DNA from: Coriobacteriia bacterium
GTDB lineage: Bacteria > Actinomycetota > Coriobacteriia > Anaerosomatales > PHET01
NCBI GenBank assembly: GCA_009779675.1
Contig: WRDS01000006.1
Span: forward strand, 1-38,015
Reading direction: 5' to 3'
DNA length: 38,015 bases
The translations under genes were made by a program, and so were the position numbers. Of the stretch, positions 15,670-24,600 are shown piece after piece. Under the pieces are notes generated by a model. It did not search any database and had not been told where the DNA came from. It saw nothing but the letters and a program-made list of their open reading frames with translations. Position 1 is the first letter of the stretch. Every line of letters starts with the position of its first letter.

Positions 15670-18459
15670 ATGGCAACGCCCACATCGCCCGTGAAGGATG
15701 CCACCCCCCTCGCACTCAAGGACACTATCACCGCCGAGCCTTGGTACGCCCGTCCCGCCGAGGCGGCGCTTGATGCCTTCGGGGTCAAACAAGCGTCCGG
15801 CCTCGCGCCAGAAGAGGCCCAGTCGCGGATGGCCGTCTACGGTGCCAACGAACTCCGCCCCGCCGAGAAGACCTCTGCCTGGAAGATGTTTGTCGAGCAG
15901 TTCAACGACTTTATGATCTGGGTGCTCTTGGCAGCCGTGGTCATCTCGGCGGTCGAGGGCCATGCTGCCGAGGCGATCGCCATCACCGCGATCCTCATAC
16001 TCAACGGCATCCTCGGCTTTGTGCAGGAATACCGCGCCGAGCAGGCCCTTGAGGCCCTCAAGCAGATGTCGGCACCAAGCGCACGCGTGATCCGGGGAGG
16101 CAGCGAGCATGCGATCCCCGCGGACGGCCTTGTGCCCGGCGATATCGTGCTCTTGGAGGCAGGCGACAAGATCCCCGCGGACGGTCGCCTGCTCGAGGTG
16201 GGCGCGATGCGCGTCGAAGAGGCCGCGCTCACCGGCGAGAGCGCGCCCGTGCGCAAAAGCGCCTCGGCACTTGCGAGCGAGGACTCGGCGCTCGGCGACC
16301 GCACGAGCATGGTCTTTGCCGGGACCTCGGTTGCGGTTGGCCGCGGGACCTGCCTCGTCACTGCGACAGGACAGCGCACTGAGATGGGCAAGATCGCAGA
16401 GCTGCTGGCCGCGCAGGAGGACGAGAAGACACCGCTGCAAAACGAGCTGCGCACGGTAGGCAAGACCATCGCGATCATCGTGCTCGTCATCGCAGTGATC
16501 GTACTTGTTACGGAGGTCCTCAAGGCATTCTTGGTAAACGACGGGTCTTTTATCGAACTCATTGGCAGCCCCGACTTCCGTCAGACGCTCACCGTCGCAT
16601 TCCTGATCGCGATATCACTTGCCGTGGCTGCGCTCCCCGAGGGACTGCCAGCCACCGTCACCGTCGCGCTCTCGCTCGGCGTACGGCGCATGGCCGCGCA
16701 CAGCGCCATCGTGCGCAAGCTGCACGCGGTGGAGACACTCGGCTCGACGACGTTCATCTGCTCTGACAAGACCGGCACACTCACCCGCAATGAGATGGCC
16801 GTCAGACGCCTGCTTGTCGGTCAGGACCTCGCGGAGGTGCTGCCTGACCTCACGTTAAAACCAACGGCCTGTGAACCTGCAGCAGACGAACAGGAGCTGC
16901 TGCTGGAGATCGCCGCATCCTGCAATGACGCACGCTTCGGCGCAGACGGGGAGCTTATCGGCGATCCCACCGAGACCGCGCTTATCGCAATCGCCAACAA
17001 GCTGCTTTCGGACGATGCCACGCGCCCGCGCCGCATCGACGAGGTCCCGTTCGACTCCGAGCGCAAACGCATGACGACCGTCCATGACCTCGGCGGCGGG
17101 CGTGTCGCGTACATGAAGGGCGGCACCGACGTTGTGCTCGCGCTCTGCACGCATGCACAGCTGTGCGGCGAGACCGTCCCCATGACCGAGGAACTGCGCG
17201 GGTCGCTCCAGGCAAAGAACGCCGAGCTGGCCGCCGAGGGCTTCAGGACGCTCGCATGCGCTTTCCGCGCCCTTGCCGCAGAGGAGGCCGCCGAGGACGA
17301 GGGGCTTGAGCGCGATATGACCTATGTGGGCATCCTCGGCCTGCTTGACCCGCCGAGGACCGAGGTCCCTGCCGCCATCGAAGAGTGCCACAAGGCGGGT
17401 ATCCGCGTGGCAATGGTCACCGGTGACCATGGGCTTACGGCACAGGCGATCGGCCGGGAGGTCGGCCTTGCGGAAGGCGACGGCATCGTCACCGGCATCG
17501 AGCTCGAGGGCATGAGCGACGACGACCTGTACGGCACCGTTCAGGGTACCCGCATCTACGCCCGCGTGAACCCCGAGCACAAACTGCGCATCGTCGATGC
17601 GCTCAAACGCCACGGCGAGGTCGTGGCCATGACGGGCGACGGTGTCAACGATGCGCCTGCCCTCAAAAAAGCCGACATCGGCGTTGCGATGGGAAAGGTC
17701 GGCACGGATGTCTCTCGGGAAGCTGCGGACATGATCCTTGCCGACGACAACTTTGCGACCATCGTCGAGGCGGTGCGCGAAGGACGCATCGTCTTTGACA
17801 ACCTGCGCAAGTTCATCCTCTTTTTGTTGTCCTGTAACATGGCCGAGGTCCTGATCGTATTCATTGTCGCCCTCCTCTCCCCGCACCCTGCGCTTCTGCC
17901 GCTCCAGCTGCTCTGGATAAACCTCGTCACCGACGGTCTACCGGCCCTGGCGCTCGGAGTCGATCCTGGAAGCCCGCGGGTCATGGAGCGCCCACCGCGG
18001 CTTGCGCACGAGTCCATCCTTGCCAAAGAACGGCAAGCGCAGATCGTCTGGTACGGCGCGCTCATCACCTTGGGTGCGCTCATCATGTACTTTGGCGTCG
18101 AGTGGGGATGGTTCGCCGTTGACGGCCGTGAGCACGCGCAGACGATGCTTTTCACCACCGTCGTACTCGCCGAGATGCTACACGCGTTCACATTCCGTTC
18201 GAACACAAAAAGCATTTTCAGCGCCGAGTCGCTTAAGAACCGTTGGCTGGTTGCAGCATTCTGCGGCTCGCTCGCGCTGCATGCGCTGGTCATATACGTG
18301 CCGTTCCTGCAGGGGATCTTCAAGACCCAGCCCCTCGGCCCGCATGATTGGCTTGCCGTGCTTGGGGCCTCGCTGATACCCATCATCCTGATCGATGCCA
18401 CAAAGCTCGTGCTCGCCCGCAGGCTACCCCAGCGCCAGCCCCACCAAGAAGTGACATAG
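15670..18459 (+). CDS. P2A-type cation ATPase (Ca2+/Mn2+ efflux), SERCA-like
   Basis: The 929-residue P-type ATPase is complete. It has the TGES-like loop LTGESAPV, TM4 motif PEGLP (323-327), phosphorylation site SDKTGT with D366, and hinge TGDGVNDAPALKKADIG. Ion-site residues of SERCA pumps are kept: N and E in TM5 (CNMAEV), and N751, T754 and D755 in TM6 (NLVTDGLPA). This is the calcium/manganese P2A group. Because the gene is preceded by a manganese riboswitch, Mn2+ export is the likeliest job, with Ca2+ possible. GGAGG ends 5 bases before ATG 15670. The protein is an integral membrane pump with about 10 membrane segments. Its last 36 bases overlap the convergent ddl gene. Confidence 0.93.
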   Translation: MATPTSPVKDATPLALKDTITAEPWYARPAEAALDAFGVKQASGLAPEEAQSRMAVYGANELRPAEKTSAWKMFVEQFNDFMIWVLLAAVVISAVEGHAAEAIAITAILILNGILGFVQEYRAEQALEALKQMSAPSARVIRGGSEHAIPADGLVPGDIVLLEAGDKIPADGRLLEVGAMRVEEAALTGESAPVRKSASALASEDSALGDRTSMVFAGTSVAVGRGTCLVTATGQRTEMGKIAELLAAQEDEKTPLQNELRTVGKTIAIIVLVIAVIVLVTEVLKAFLVNDGSFIELIGSPDFRQTLTVAFLIAISLAVAALPEGLPATVTVALSLGVRRMAAHSAIVRKLHAVETLGSTTFICSDKTGTLTRNEMAVRRLLVGQDLAEVLPDLTLKPTACEPAADEQELLLEIAASCNDARFGADGELIGDPTETALIAIANKLLSDDATRPRRIDEVPFDSERKRMTTVHDLGGGRVAYMKGGTDVVLALCTHAQLCGETVPMTEELRGSLQAKNAELAAEGFRTLACAFRALAAEEAAEDEGLERDMTYVGILGLLDPPRTEVPAAIEECHKAGIRVAMVTGDHGLTAQAIGREVGLAEGDGIVTGIELEGMSDDDLYGTVQGTRIYARVNPEHKLRIVDALKRHGEVVAMTGDGVNDAPALKKADIGVAMGKVGTDVSREAADMILADDNFATIVEAVREGRIVFDNLRKFILFLLSCNMAEVLIVFIVALLSPHPALLPLQLLWINLVTDGLPALALGVDPGSPRVMERPPRLAHESILAKERQAQIVWYGALITLGALIMYFGVEWGWFAVDGREHAQTMLFTTVVLAEMLHAFTFRSNTKSIFSAESLKNRWLVAAFCGSLALHALVIYVPFLQGIFKTQPLGPHDWLAVLGASLIPIILIDATKLVLARRLPQRQPHQEVT

Positions 18460-19365
18460 CTCTTCAAGGCCGATGCCAGCAGCTTTGGCAGCGTCAGGGA
18501 GCAGCGACGTTGATGTCATACCGGGGATCGTGTTGACCTCCAGCAGCCAGACAGAGCCGTCCTCGGCAACAATAGTGTCAGCACGCGACATACCCCGGCA
18601 CCCGAGCAGCGTGTGCGCGGCAACCGCTACCCGCTGGCACTCCTTGCGCACCGCATCGTCCACGCCGGCAGGAATGATGTGTCGGCTCATGCCGGGAACG
18701 TACTTGGAGTCGTAATCATAGAACTCGCGCTCTGGCACGATCTCGATCGTAGGCAGCGCCTGGGGTGAATCGTTGCCCAAGACACCCACCGTGACCTCGA
18801 TCCCAGCAATGAACCGCTCGGCTACCGCCTGCACGCCATAGCAAAACGCCTTGGCAAGCGCCGCGGGAAGCTCCTCGGGAGAACGCACGATGGTCACGCC
18901 GATCGCAGATCCCTCGTTGACGGGCTTGACGACAACCTTGCCGCCCAGCTCGGCGAGAAGCGCCTCGCAGTCCACCTCGTCCTCGTCTACCTGATTGACA
19001 ACGATGGAGTCCGGGGTCAGGATGCCCGCCTGGGTGAATACGAGCTTGCTCATCACTTTGTCCATAGCAAGCGCGCTCGCAAGTACCCCGCAGCCCACGT
19101 AGGGAAGGCCGAGCAGCTCGCAAAGCCCCTGGACGGTGCCGTCCTCACCGCCCCTGCCGTGCAGGCAGATAAACACGACATCTGCCTGGGCACCCTGCAA
19201 GGCATCGATGAAGCCCTCATCGGCAGTGTCTATGAACACGACCGTGAAGCCGGATGCCTGGAGGGCCTTTTGGACCTGCGCGGAACTTGCAAGCGACACC
19301 TCCCGCTCGGCGGAGCTGCCTCCACCAAGTAGGGCGACGCGAAGTCTGTCGGGCAGGATCGTCAT
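18424..19365 (-). CDS. ddl: D-alanine--D-alanine ligase
   Basis: The 313-residue ATP-grasp enzyme joins two D-alanines for peptidoglycan precursor synthesis in the cytoplasm. Visible motifs are LLGGGSSAEREVSL at the start, HGRGGEDGTVQG, KPVNEGSAIGV (ATP and substrate binding), FYDYDSKYVPG (the omega-loop tyrosine typical of D-Ala-D-Ala rather than D-Ala-D-Lac enzymes) and LLEVNTIPGMT near the end. ATG 19365 follows AAGGAG by 5 bases; a longer frame from 19620 would start inside the neighbouring membrane protein gene and was rejected. It is the second gene after the membrane protein, 44 bases apart, probably one operon. Its end overlaps the P-type ATPase gene tail to tail by 36 bases. Confidence 0.95.
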   Translation of the reverse strand: MTILPDRLRVALLGGGSSAEREVSLASSAQVQKALQASGFTVVFIDTADEGFIDALQGAQADVVFICLHGRGGEDGTVQGLCELLGLPYVGCGVLASALAMDKVMSKLVFTQAGILTPDSIVVNQVDEDEVDCEALLAELGGKVVVKPVNEGSAIGVTIVRSPEELPAALAKAFCYGVQAVAERFIAGIEVTVGVLGNDSPQALPTIEIVPEREFYDYDSKYVPGMSRHIIPAGVDDAVRKECQRVAVAAHTLLGCRGMSRADTIVAEDGSVWLLEVNTIPGMTSTSLLPDAAKAAGIGLEELCHFLVGLALG

Positions 19366-19409
19366 GCTGCTCCTTGGGGTCTCAGTGCTGCGCTCGGTGC
19401 CTCGGTGCC

Positions 19410-20141
19410 TTAAAAGAGCTTTCCCAGCCGGACAAAGTCGGCCACAGTCACCACGGCCAACCAGAGGACGACCCCGAAAAAGGCCGAGAGGGCACCGAAC
19501 ATCATGGACTGCGAAAGCAGCCCGACCCGATTGGTGTTCTTGCTCCGGGCGACAAGCCAGACCGCTAAGATGAGCACCGGTGAAAGGGCGGTGATGCCAA
19601 CGCCTGCCCAGGTCGCCCACGCATAGGAGGGGACATCAAGCGCCGATATCGTCCGGTTCACAAAGAGCAGCTGCCAGCCAAGAAACGCCGAGAACACCAC
19701 CCAGAGTCCGCCGTATGCGAAAAACGGCCACTTGAAAAACGTCTGAGGCTCGACAGGGCCTTCAGGAAGCGGCTCAGGCAAAAACTCTTGGATCTCATCG
19801 CCAGAGACCGCGTCCTCGTCCTCGGCCACAGGGACCGCATCCTCGCCCTCAACAGCGGCACCCCCTGCCTCAACCGCCTCAGCATCGATGTTGCCGGTTT
19901 CGCCCTCAGCTGCATCTGCAAGCATCGGTGCGTCGGCATCAGACCCGCCTGCCACAGCCTCCGCAGCGGCACCCTCGCCATCAAAAAGCGTCGGCTGACC
20001 GCCTGTGAGCAGCAGCTCTTCTGCAGACACCGGCGCAGCCTCGGACACGACCCCTAGAGACTGCAGTATGCCGGTCAGGTCCTCGTCGCTCAGATCCGTC
20101 AGGCTCTGACCCTGTGTTTCGCTCTCGTTGTTTTCCAGCAT
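19410..20141 (-). CDS. Acidic membrane protein of unknown function
   Basis: The 243-residue product has a very acidic, Ala/Glu/Asp-rich N-terminal region of about 125 residues, likely cytoplasmic or disordered. Three hydrophobic segments follow: around FAYGGLWVVFSAFLGWQLLF, WAGVGITALSPVLILAVWLV and MMFGALSAFFGVVLWLAVVT. I do not recognise the family. It lies directly upstream of ddl with the same orientation, so a role at the cell envelope is plausible but unproven. ATG 20141 is used because a minus-strand promoter (20223-20195) would start transcription near 20188, leaving almost no leader for the alternative GTG at 20183. GAGGAG precedes the ATG at a longish distance (13 bases). Confidence 0.7.
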   Translation of the reverse strand: MLENNESETQGQSLTDLSDEDLTGILQSLGVVSEAAPVSAEELLLTGGQPTLFDGEGAAAEAVAGGSDADAPMLADAAEGETGNIDAEAVEAGGAAVEGEDAVPVAEDEDAVSGDEIQEFLPEPLPEGPVEPQTFFKWPFFAYGGLWVVFSAFLGWQLLFVNRTISALDVPSYAWATWAGVGITALSPVLILAVWLVARSKNTNRVGLLSQSMMFGALSAFFGVVLWLAVVTVADFVRLGKLF

Positions 20142-20194
20142 AGTGACAGCCCGTTCTCCTCTTCTGTAAAAGGCCGTTTTCACGACCAGGTACC

Positions 20195-20223
20195 AGTGTA
20201 TGCGGTAGTATCCCTTGCCTCAA
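20195..20223 (-). promoter_or_regulatory. Candidate promoter of the membrane protein-ddl operon
   Basis: TTGAGG (20223-20218), 17 bases, and TACACT (20200-20195) on the minus strand, with the gene start about 50 bases downstream. Confidence 0.45.
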
Positions 20224-20472
20224 CAACAACAAGGTAACACCAGAGCCTATGGGCAACCCCTGCATCGTGTGCAGGGCTGCACGCCTGCGTGCACTACGCG
20301 CACTAAAAGGCTAGGGTTATTATGACTTCTTTCCCGAACCATTGCGCGCCTGACGCACTAAAAGGTTACAACATGCTAATGTGCGTTTTGTCCTGCGCGC
20401 GTGTATTTTTTGCTCTTTTGTCCAGGTTTTGGGACGCGCCCTCGCTTAAATGCGGTCAATAGATCGGAGTGG
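20224..20472 (+). other. rlmN leader with hairpins and a repeated CGCACTAAAAGG element
   Basis: No gene is seen in this part of the 331-base gap. It contains a 7-bp stem CCCTGCA-N5-TGCAGGG (20258-20276), a palindrome TGCACGC-CT-GCGTGCA (20278-20293), and two copies of CGCACTAAAAGG (20299-20310 and 20354-20365), 55 bases apart. None is followed by a T-run. GGAG at 20466-20469 is the ribosome site of rlmN. The function of the repeats is unknown. Confidence 0.45.
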
Positions 20473-21603
20473 ATGACGCTGCACGGCGGTTTTAGCGGAT
20501 CAGAAGCGGGCACCGGTGACACAGGGATCAAGGCGCTCGGTGCCCAGGCTTTAGCCGATGTCCTAACAGAGCTGGGCGAGCCTCGGTTCCGTTCGACGCA
20601 GATCCTTGGCTGGCTCTACCGGCGCTCGGCGAAAGGGTACGCCGAGATGACCGACCTGCCTGCCCGACTCAGGAGCGAGCTTGCCCGACACCTGCCCCTG
20701 TTCTTCCCCAAGGTCGTTGAAAGGCAGGTCTCAAAAGACGGCACGCGGAAATACCTCGTCCGCCTGATCGACGGGGTGCTTGTCGAGACGGTAGGCCTGC
20801 CTGTAGGCGACAGGTTGACGGTCTGCTTCTCTACGCAGGCCGGGTGCGCGATGGGATGCCGGTTCTGCGCAACCGGCTTCTCCGGCTTTCAGCGCAACCT
20901 GCACCCAGGCGAGATGGTCGACCAGTTGAACATCGTGGCAAACGACTTCGACCGCCGAGTCACCGGGGCGGTCGCCATGGGCCAAGGGGAGCCTTTCGCA
21001 AACTACCAGGCAACGCTTGATGCCTTACGCCTGATGAACCATGCGCACGGGCCGCAGATCGGCGCACGGCACCTGACCGTCTCGACCTGCGGGATACTCC
21101 CAGCGATATCCCGGTTTGCCGAGGAGCCAGAGCAGTTCACCCTTGCGGTCTCGCTGCACTCGGCTGTCCAGTCGACCCGTGATGCGCTTATGCCAGGCGT
21201 GCGGTCACACGCGCTGCCGCGGTTGCGGGACGCTCTCATCGGGTACGCCGCCCAGACTGGCAGAAGACCGTCGCTTGAGTACGCCCTCGCCGACGGGGTC
21301 AACGATTCCGATGCCGAGCTTGATGCGCTCGTCGCCTTCTCCCGAGACATGCTCGTTCATGTCAACTTGATCCCGATAAACCCTGTCGCCGAGAGCAACG
21401 CCGTCCGCGCCTCGGCCTCCCGGGTCGCCACCTTCGCCCGTAAACTTGCTGCCGCCGGGATCGAGGTGAGCGTGCGCGCAGAGCGCGGCGCAGATATTGC
21501 TGCTGCGTGCGGCCAGCTGCGTCAGCGCGCTACGTCAGGCGGTGCCTGCACCGAGCAGATCACGCCGAGCGCCGGACACGTGTCGCAAAGCCCCGGCTCG
21601 TAA
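20473..21603 (+). CDS. rlmN: Dual-specificity 23S rRNA/tRNA adenine-2 methyltransferase RlmN
   Basis: The 376-residue radical-SAM enzyme methylates A2503 of 23S rRNA (and A37 of some tRNAs). The iron-sulphur motif is CAMGCRFC with cysteines at about 125, 129 and 132. GAVAMGQGEP, LTVSTCGI, LAVSLHS and the C-terminal RAERGADIAAACGQL with the catalytic cysteine are all present. ATG 20473 follows GGAG closely; the frame opens earlier, at 20401, but without a ribosome site. About 20 residues follow the usual C-terminal end. They are encoded in the 82-base tail-to-tail overlap with addA and are probably not conserved. The gene stands alone on the plus strand. Confidence 0.95.
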   Translation: MTLHGGFSGSEAGTGDTGIKALGAQALADVLTELGEPRFRSTQILGWLYRRSAKGYAEMTDLPARLRSELARHLPLFFPKVVERQVSKDGTRKYLVRLIDGVLVETVGLPVGDRLTVCFSTQAGCAMGCRFCATGFSGFQRNLHPGEMVDQLNIVANDFDRRVTGAVAMGQGEPFANYQATLDALRLMNHAHGPQIGARHLTVSTCGILPAISRFAEEPEQFTLAVSLHSAVQSTRDALMPGVRSHALPRLRDALIGYAAQTGRRPSLEYALADGVNDSDAELDALVAFSRDMLVHVNLIPINPVAESNAVRASASRVATFARKLAAAGIEVSVRAERGADIAAACGQLRQRATSGGACTEQITPSAGHVSQSPGS

Positions 21604-24600
21604 GAGGCGAGCGGCCTGATCCCAGCAGTCGATGCCAGGTTGGCGATGCCTTGTATCTCCGTGCGCAGATGGTCGTGCTCGTCGGCTGCAAACTTAAACA
21701 CCTTGTCCTCACCGTCGCGCTCAATGAACGCGAATACCACCTCGACGGAGTCCGCGCCAGCGCCAAGCGCCGCAAGCGCGTAACACTGCGCCTGCAGCAG
21801 CCGGTCGCCATCGTGTTCTCCGCCCGCGCCCGCCGCATCGACACCCGCTGCGCCCGTGCCGCCCCCCGCCTTGTCCGAACCCGCGCCGCCCGCGCCTGCA
21901 GCACCCTCCTTCGCTCCGCCTGTTTTGTAGTCCACAATGAGCGCGTGTCCTCCTTGCCAGGCGATCAGGTCGAGCGAGCCGATAAGCACGTTTTCCCCAA
22001 GCGGCACGAGCAATGGCTGTTCGCAAGCAAAACGCTCTGCCGCACGCACCCTGCGCGCCAGGGAACCGCCGAGGAACCGACCTGCGGCATCTGCGAGCCG
22101 CTTTGTCGTCTCCGCGTCAAGCCGCTCGCGTGCCGACACCTTCCGCACCGCCGTTGTCACATCGCTTCCCTCAAGCGTCTCTCTGAGCACCGCGTGCGCA
22201 GCAGAGCCGAAGTCAACGGCCCCGACCTGCCGAGACGACAGCGGACGACCCAAACGCAACCGATGATGCGCATGGAAGGCAAGCGGACATTGCGTGAGCA
22301 GGCGAAGAGCTGAGTATGAGATGAACTGCGGGGCCTCGGCCTCCTCGGCAGGATGCGCCTCATGGGCGGATGGCTCAGGCTCCGGCATCACCGCGATCGG
22401 CCCGCCCTCGCCATTCTCGTCCCTCTCGGGCCCCGTCACGAGACCATCCGCTCGTGCAGGCTCCTGCTGCACCTTAACGCAGGTCACGAGCACCTCCGCG
22501 CCCCCGACCTCGGCAGTGGTGGCTCCCAAGGGGCCTTCTGGCAGGCCGATCGCCTCGCGGATCCAGTCGATCTGCGCATTCCCTTCGGCAGGATCGTCCT
22601 TTCTGGAGCAGATGCCGGAGATGACCAGCGCCTCTTTCGCCCGAGTGCAGGCAACATAAAGGCAGCGCATCTCCTCGCCGGAGTCCCGCTCGCGCTGACC
22701 CTCGTTAAACCGCAGGTAGGCGGCGGTCGTCGCCTTCCCATAGGGCACTTTGGGCAGCCTAATGCCGACCAAGGGCGTGGTGCTATCGGCCTGGACGAGC
22801 ACGGGGGTGGGTTTTTTGCTGGCTTTTTCGACCGCCAGATCGGCAACGTAAACCACGGGGAACTCAAGCCCTTTTGACGCATGCACCGTCATGATGCAGA
22901 CCGCGTCCCCTGCCCCAGCCGATGCCGGGCGGTCATGACCCACTCCCTGCCTACGCCTTAAGTAGTCCGCGAACTCAGCGATGTCGCTGCCCCCGGCGGA
23001 CTCGAACTCTTGCGCAACTCGTGCGATCCGCATCACATTCGCCCACGCCATGCCCCCGGCCAGCCCTTGTGCGTAAAGCGTCAGGTCGTAGTCGAAGACC
23101 TCAGCTGCAAGTTGCACGAACCTGCTTGGTTTTACGCGTCCTCTGAGGGGGAAGAGCCGAGTGAGCCGCTCGACGGTCGCCCTGATCGCCTCTGTCTGGT
23201 GCCCATCTAGGCTACTGCTACCCGAATCAAAGTTGCTTAAACCGTCGGGTCCCTCGGATGCCCCGACCATCTGGGCGCACTCGGCAATCCGGGTAAGCCC
23301 TGCCCACAGCGACTGTTTCTTTGAGGATGGCGCGAGCCTCCCTGATGCCCGTGCGATGCGGTAAAGCGCCGCATCCGAAAGACCCACGATGCGGCTGACC
23401 AGCACATGCAAAAGCGCCTCGTCGTCTTCGGGAACCGCAATGGCGCGAAGCAGCGCGGATATCTCGGCGGCCTCCCGGGTCCCCAGCAGGTTGGCTCCAG
23501 CATGCATGATAGTGGGAATGCCTTCTGCCAAAAGCGCGTTGGCGAACTTCTCGGCGTTTGTGGCGCGCCTGAGCAAGACAACGATGTCCCCAGGCGGACA
23601 CCCGCCATCGATGCAGTCCCGTATCGAGCGGGCAACCCAAGCAGCTTCTGCCTCGGTAGCAGCGGGGCTTCTGACTCCCTTTCCCATCTCGACAAAGGCG
23701 CAGTGGACAGCGGGCCTTGCGTCGCCCCCGCCGAGCGGCTTTTCGCCGAGTGCCCCTATGCCCGATGACCCCTCGTCCAATGGCTCCGTGCCAAGCAGCC
23801 CCTCGCCCGGTACCCCCTCGTCCTCGCCGCTCGGACTGGGCTCGCGCCCGGCATGCAAGGACGCAAACCGACTGCCAAAAAGGTGAGGCTGTGCAAAAAG
23901 CGCGTTAACGAAGCCGAGGATCTCAGGGCGGGAACGAAAATTGATGTCAAGAGAGACCAGCAGGCTTTGCGCTGCCATCTCCCTGAATATCTCGACATCG
24001 GCGTAACGGAAGCCATAGATGGCTTGCCGCTCGTCGCCGACAACGCAGAGGTTGTTTTTGCGCAGCGGCCCTAGAACCCGCATTTGCAACGCGTTGGTAT
24101 CTTGGAACTCGTCTACCATCAGCAAGTCAAAGTGATTGCGATAGGTTGCCGCGACAACAGGATCTGTCTCGAGCAGGCGCACCACGGTCTCCTGCAAGTC
24201 GTCAAAATCAAGGACGCCCCGCTGTTTTTTGAGACGCTTGTAACACCGCGAGAACACTCGGATAAACCGCCCAAACCAGGCGATCTCACGCGAAAACCGG
24301 ACTGATGCGCTGACCCACTTCAAGGCATCCTGCGCGACCCTCATCGCATCAATTGCCTCTTTCGCCGCCTCGGTCCCACTGCCTCCTGGCTTGCTCGGCC
24401 GCTCGCTGCAGAGGGCCTCGATAGCGTCGGCACGCTCCGAGCCGTCAAAAGACCGACAGTCAGCAAACTGCCGCATCCACCGTGTGAGACCCTCTTTGCA
24501 TGCAGCGACCGACTTGGTCGCTTTGGCATCGGCAAGCGCGTGCAGGGCGCACTCCGCGTGCTCATAGGCTTTGCGCAGGTATGCGTCCACGTCACTGTCG

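Noticed and set aside
16855-17886. 343-codon minus-strand frame over the P-type ATPase
   Set aside because: Shadow of a fully conserved ATPase sequence. No ribosome site or known family.
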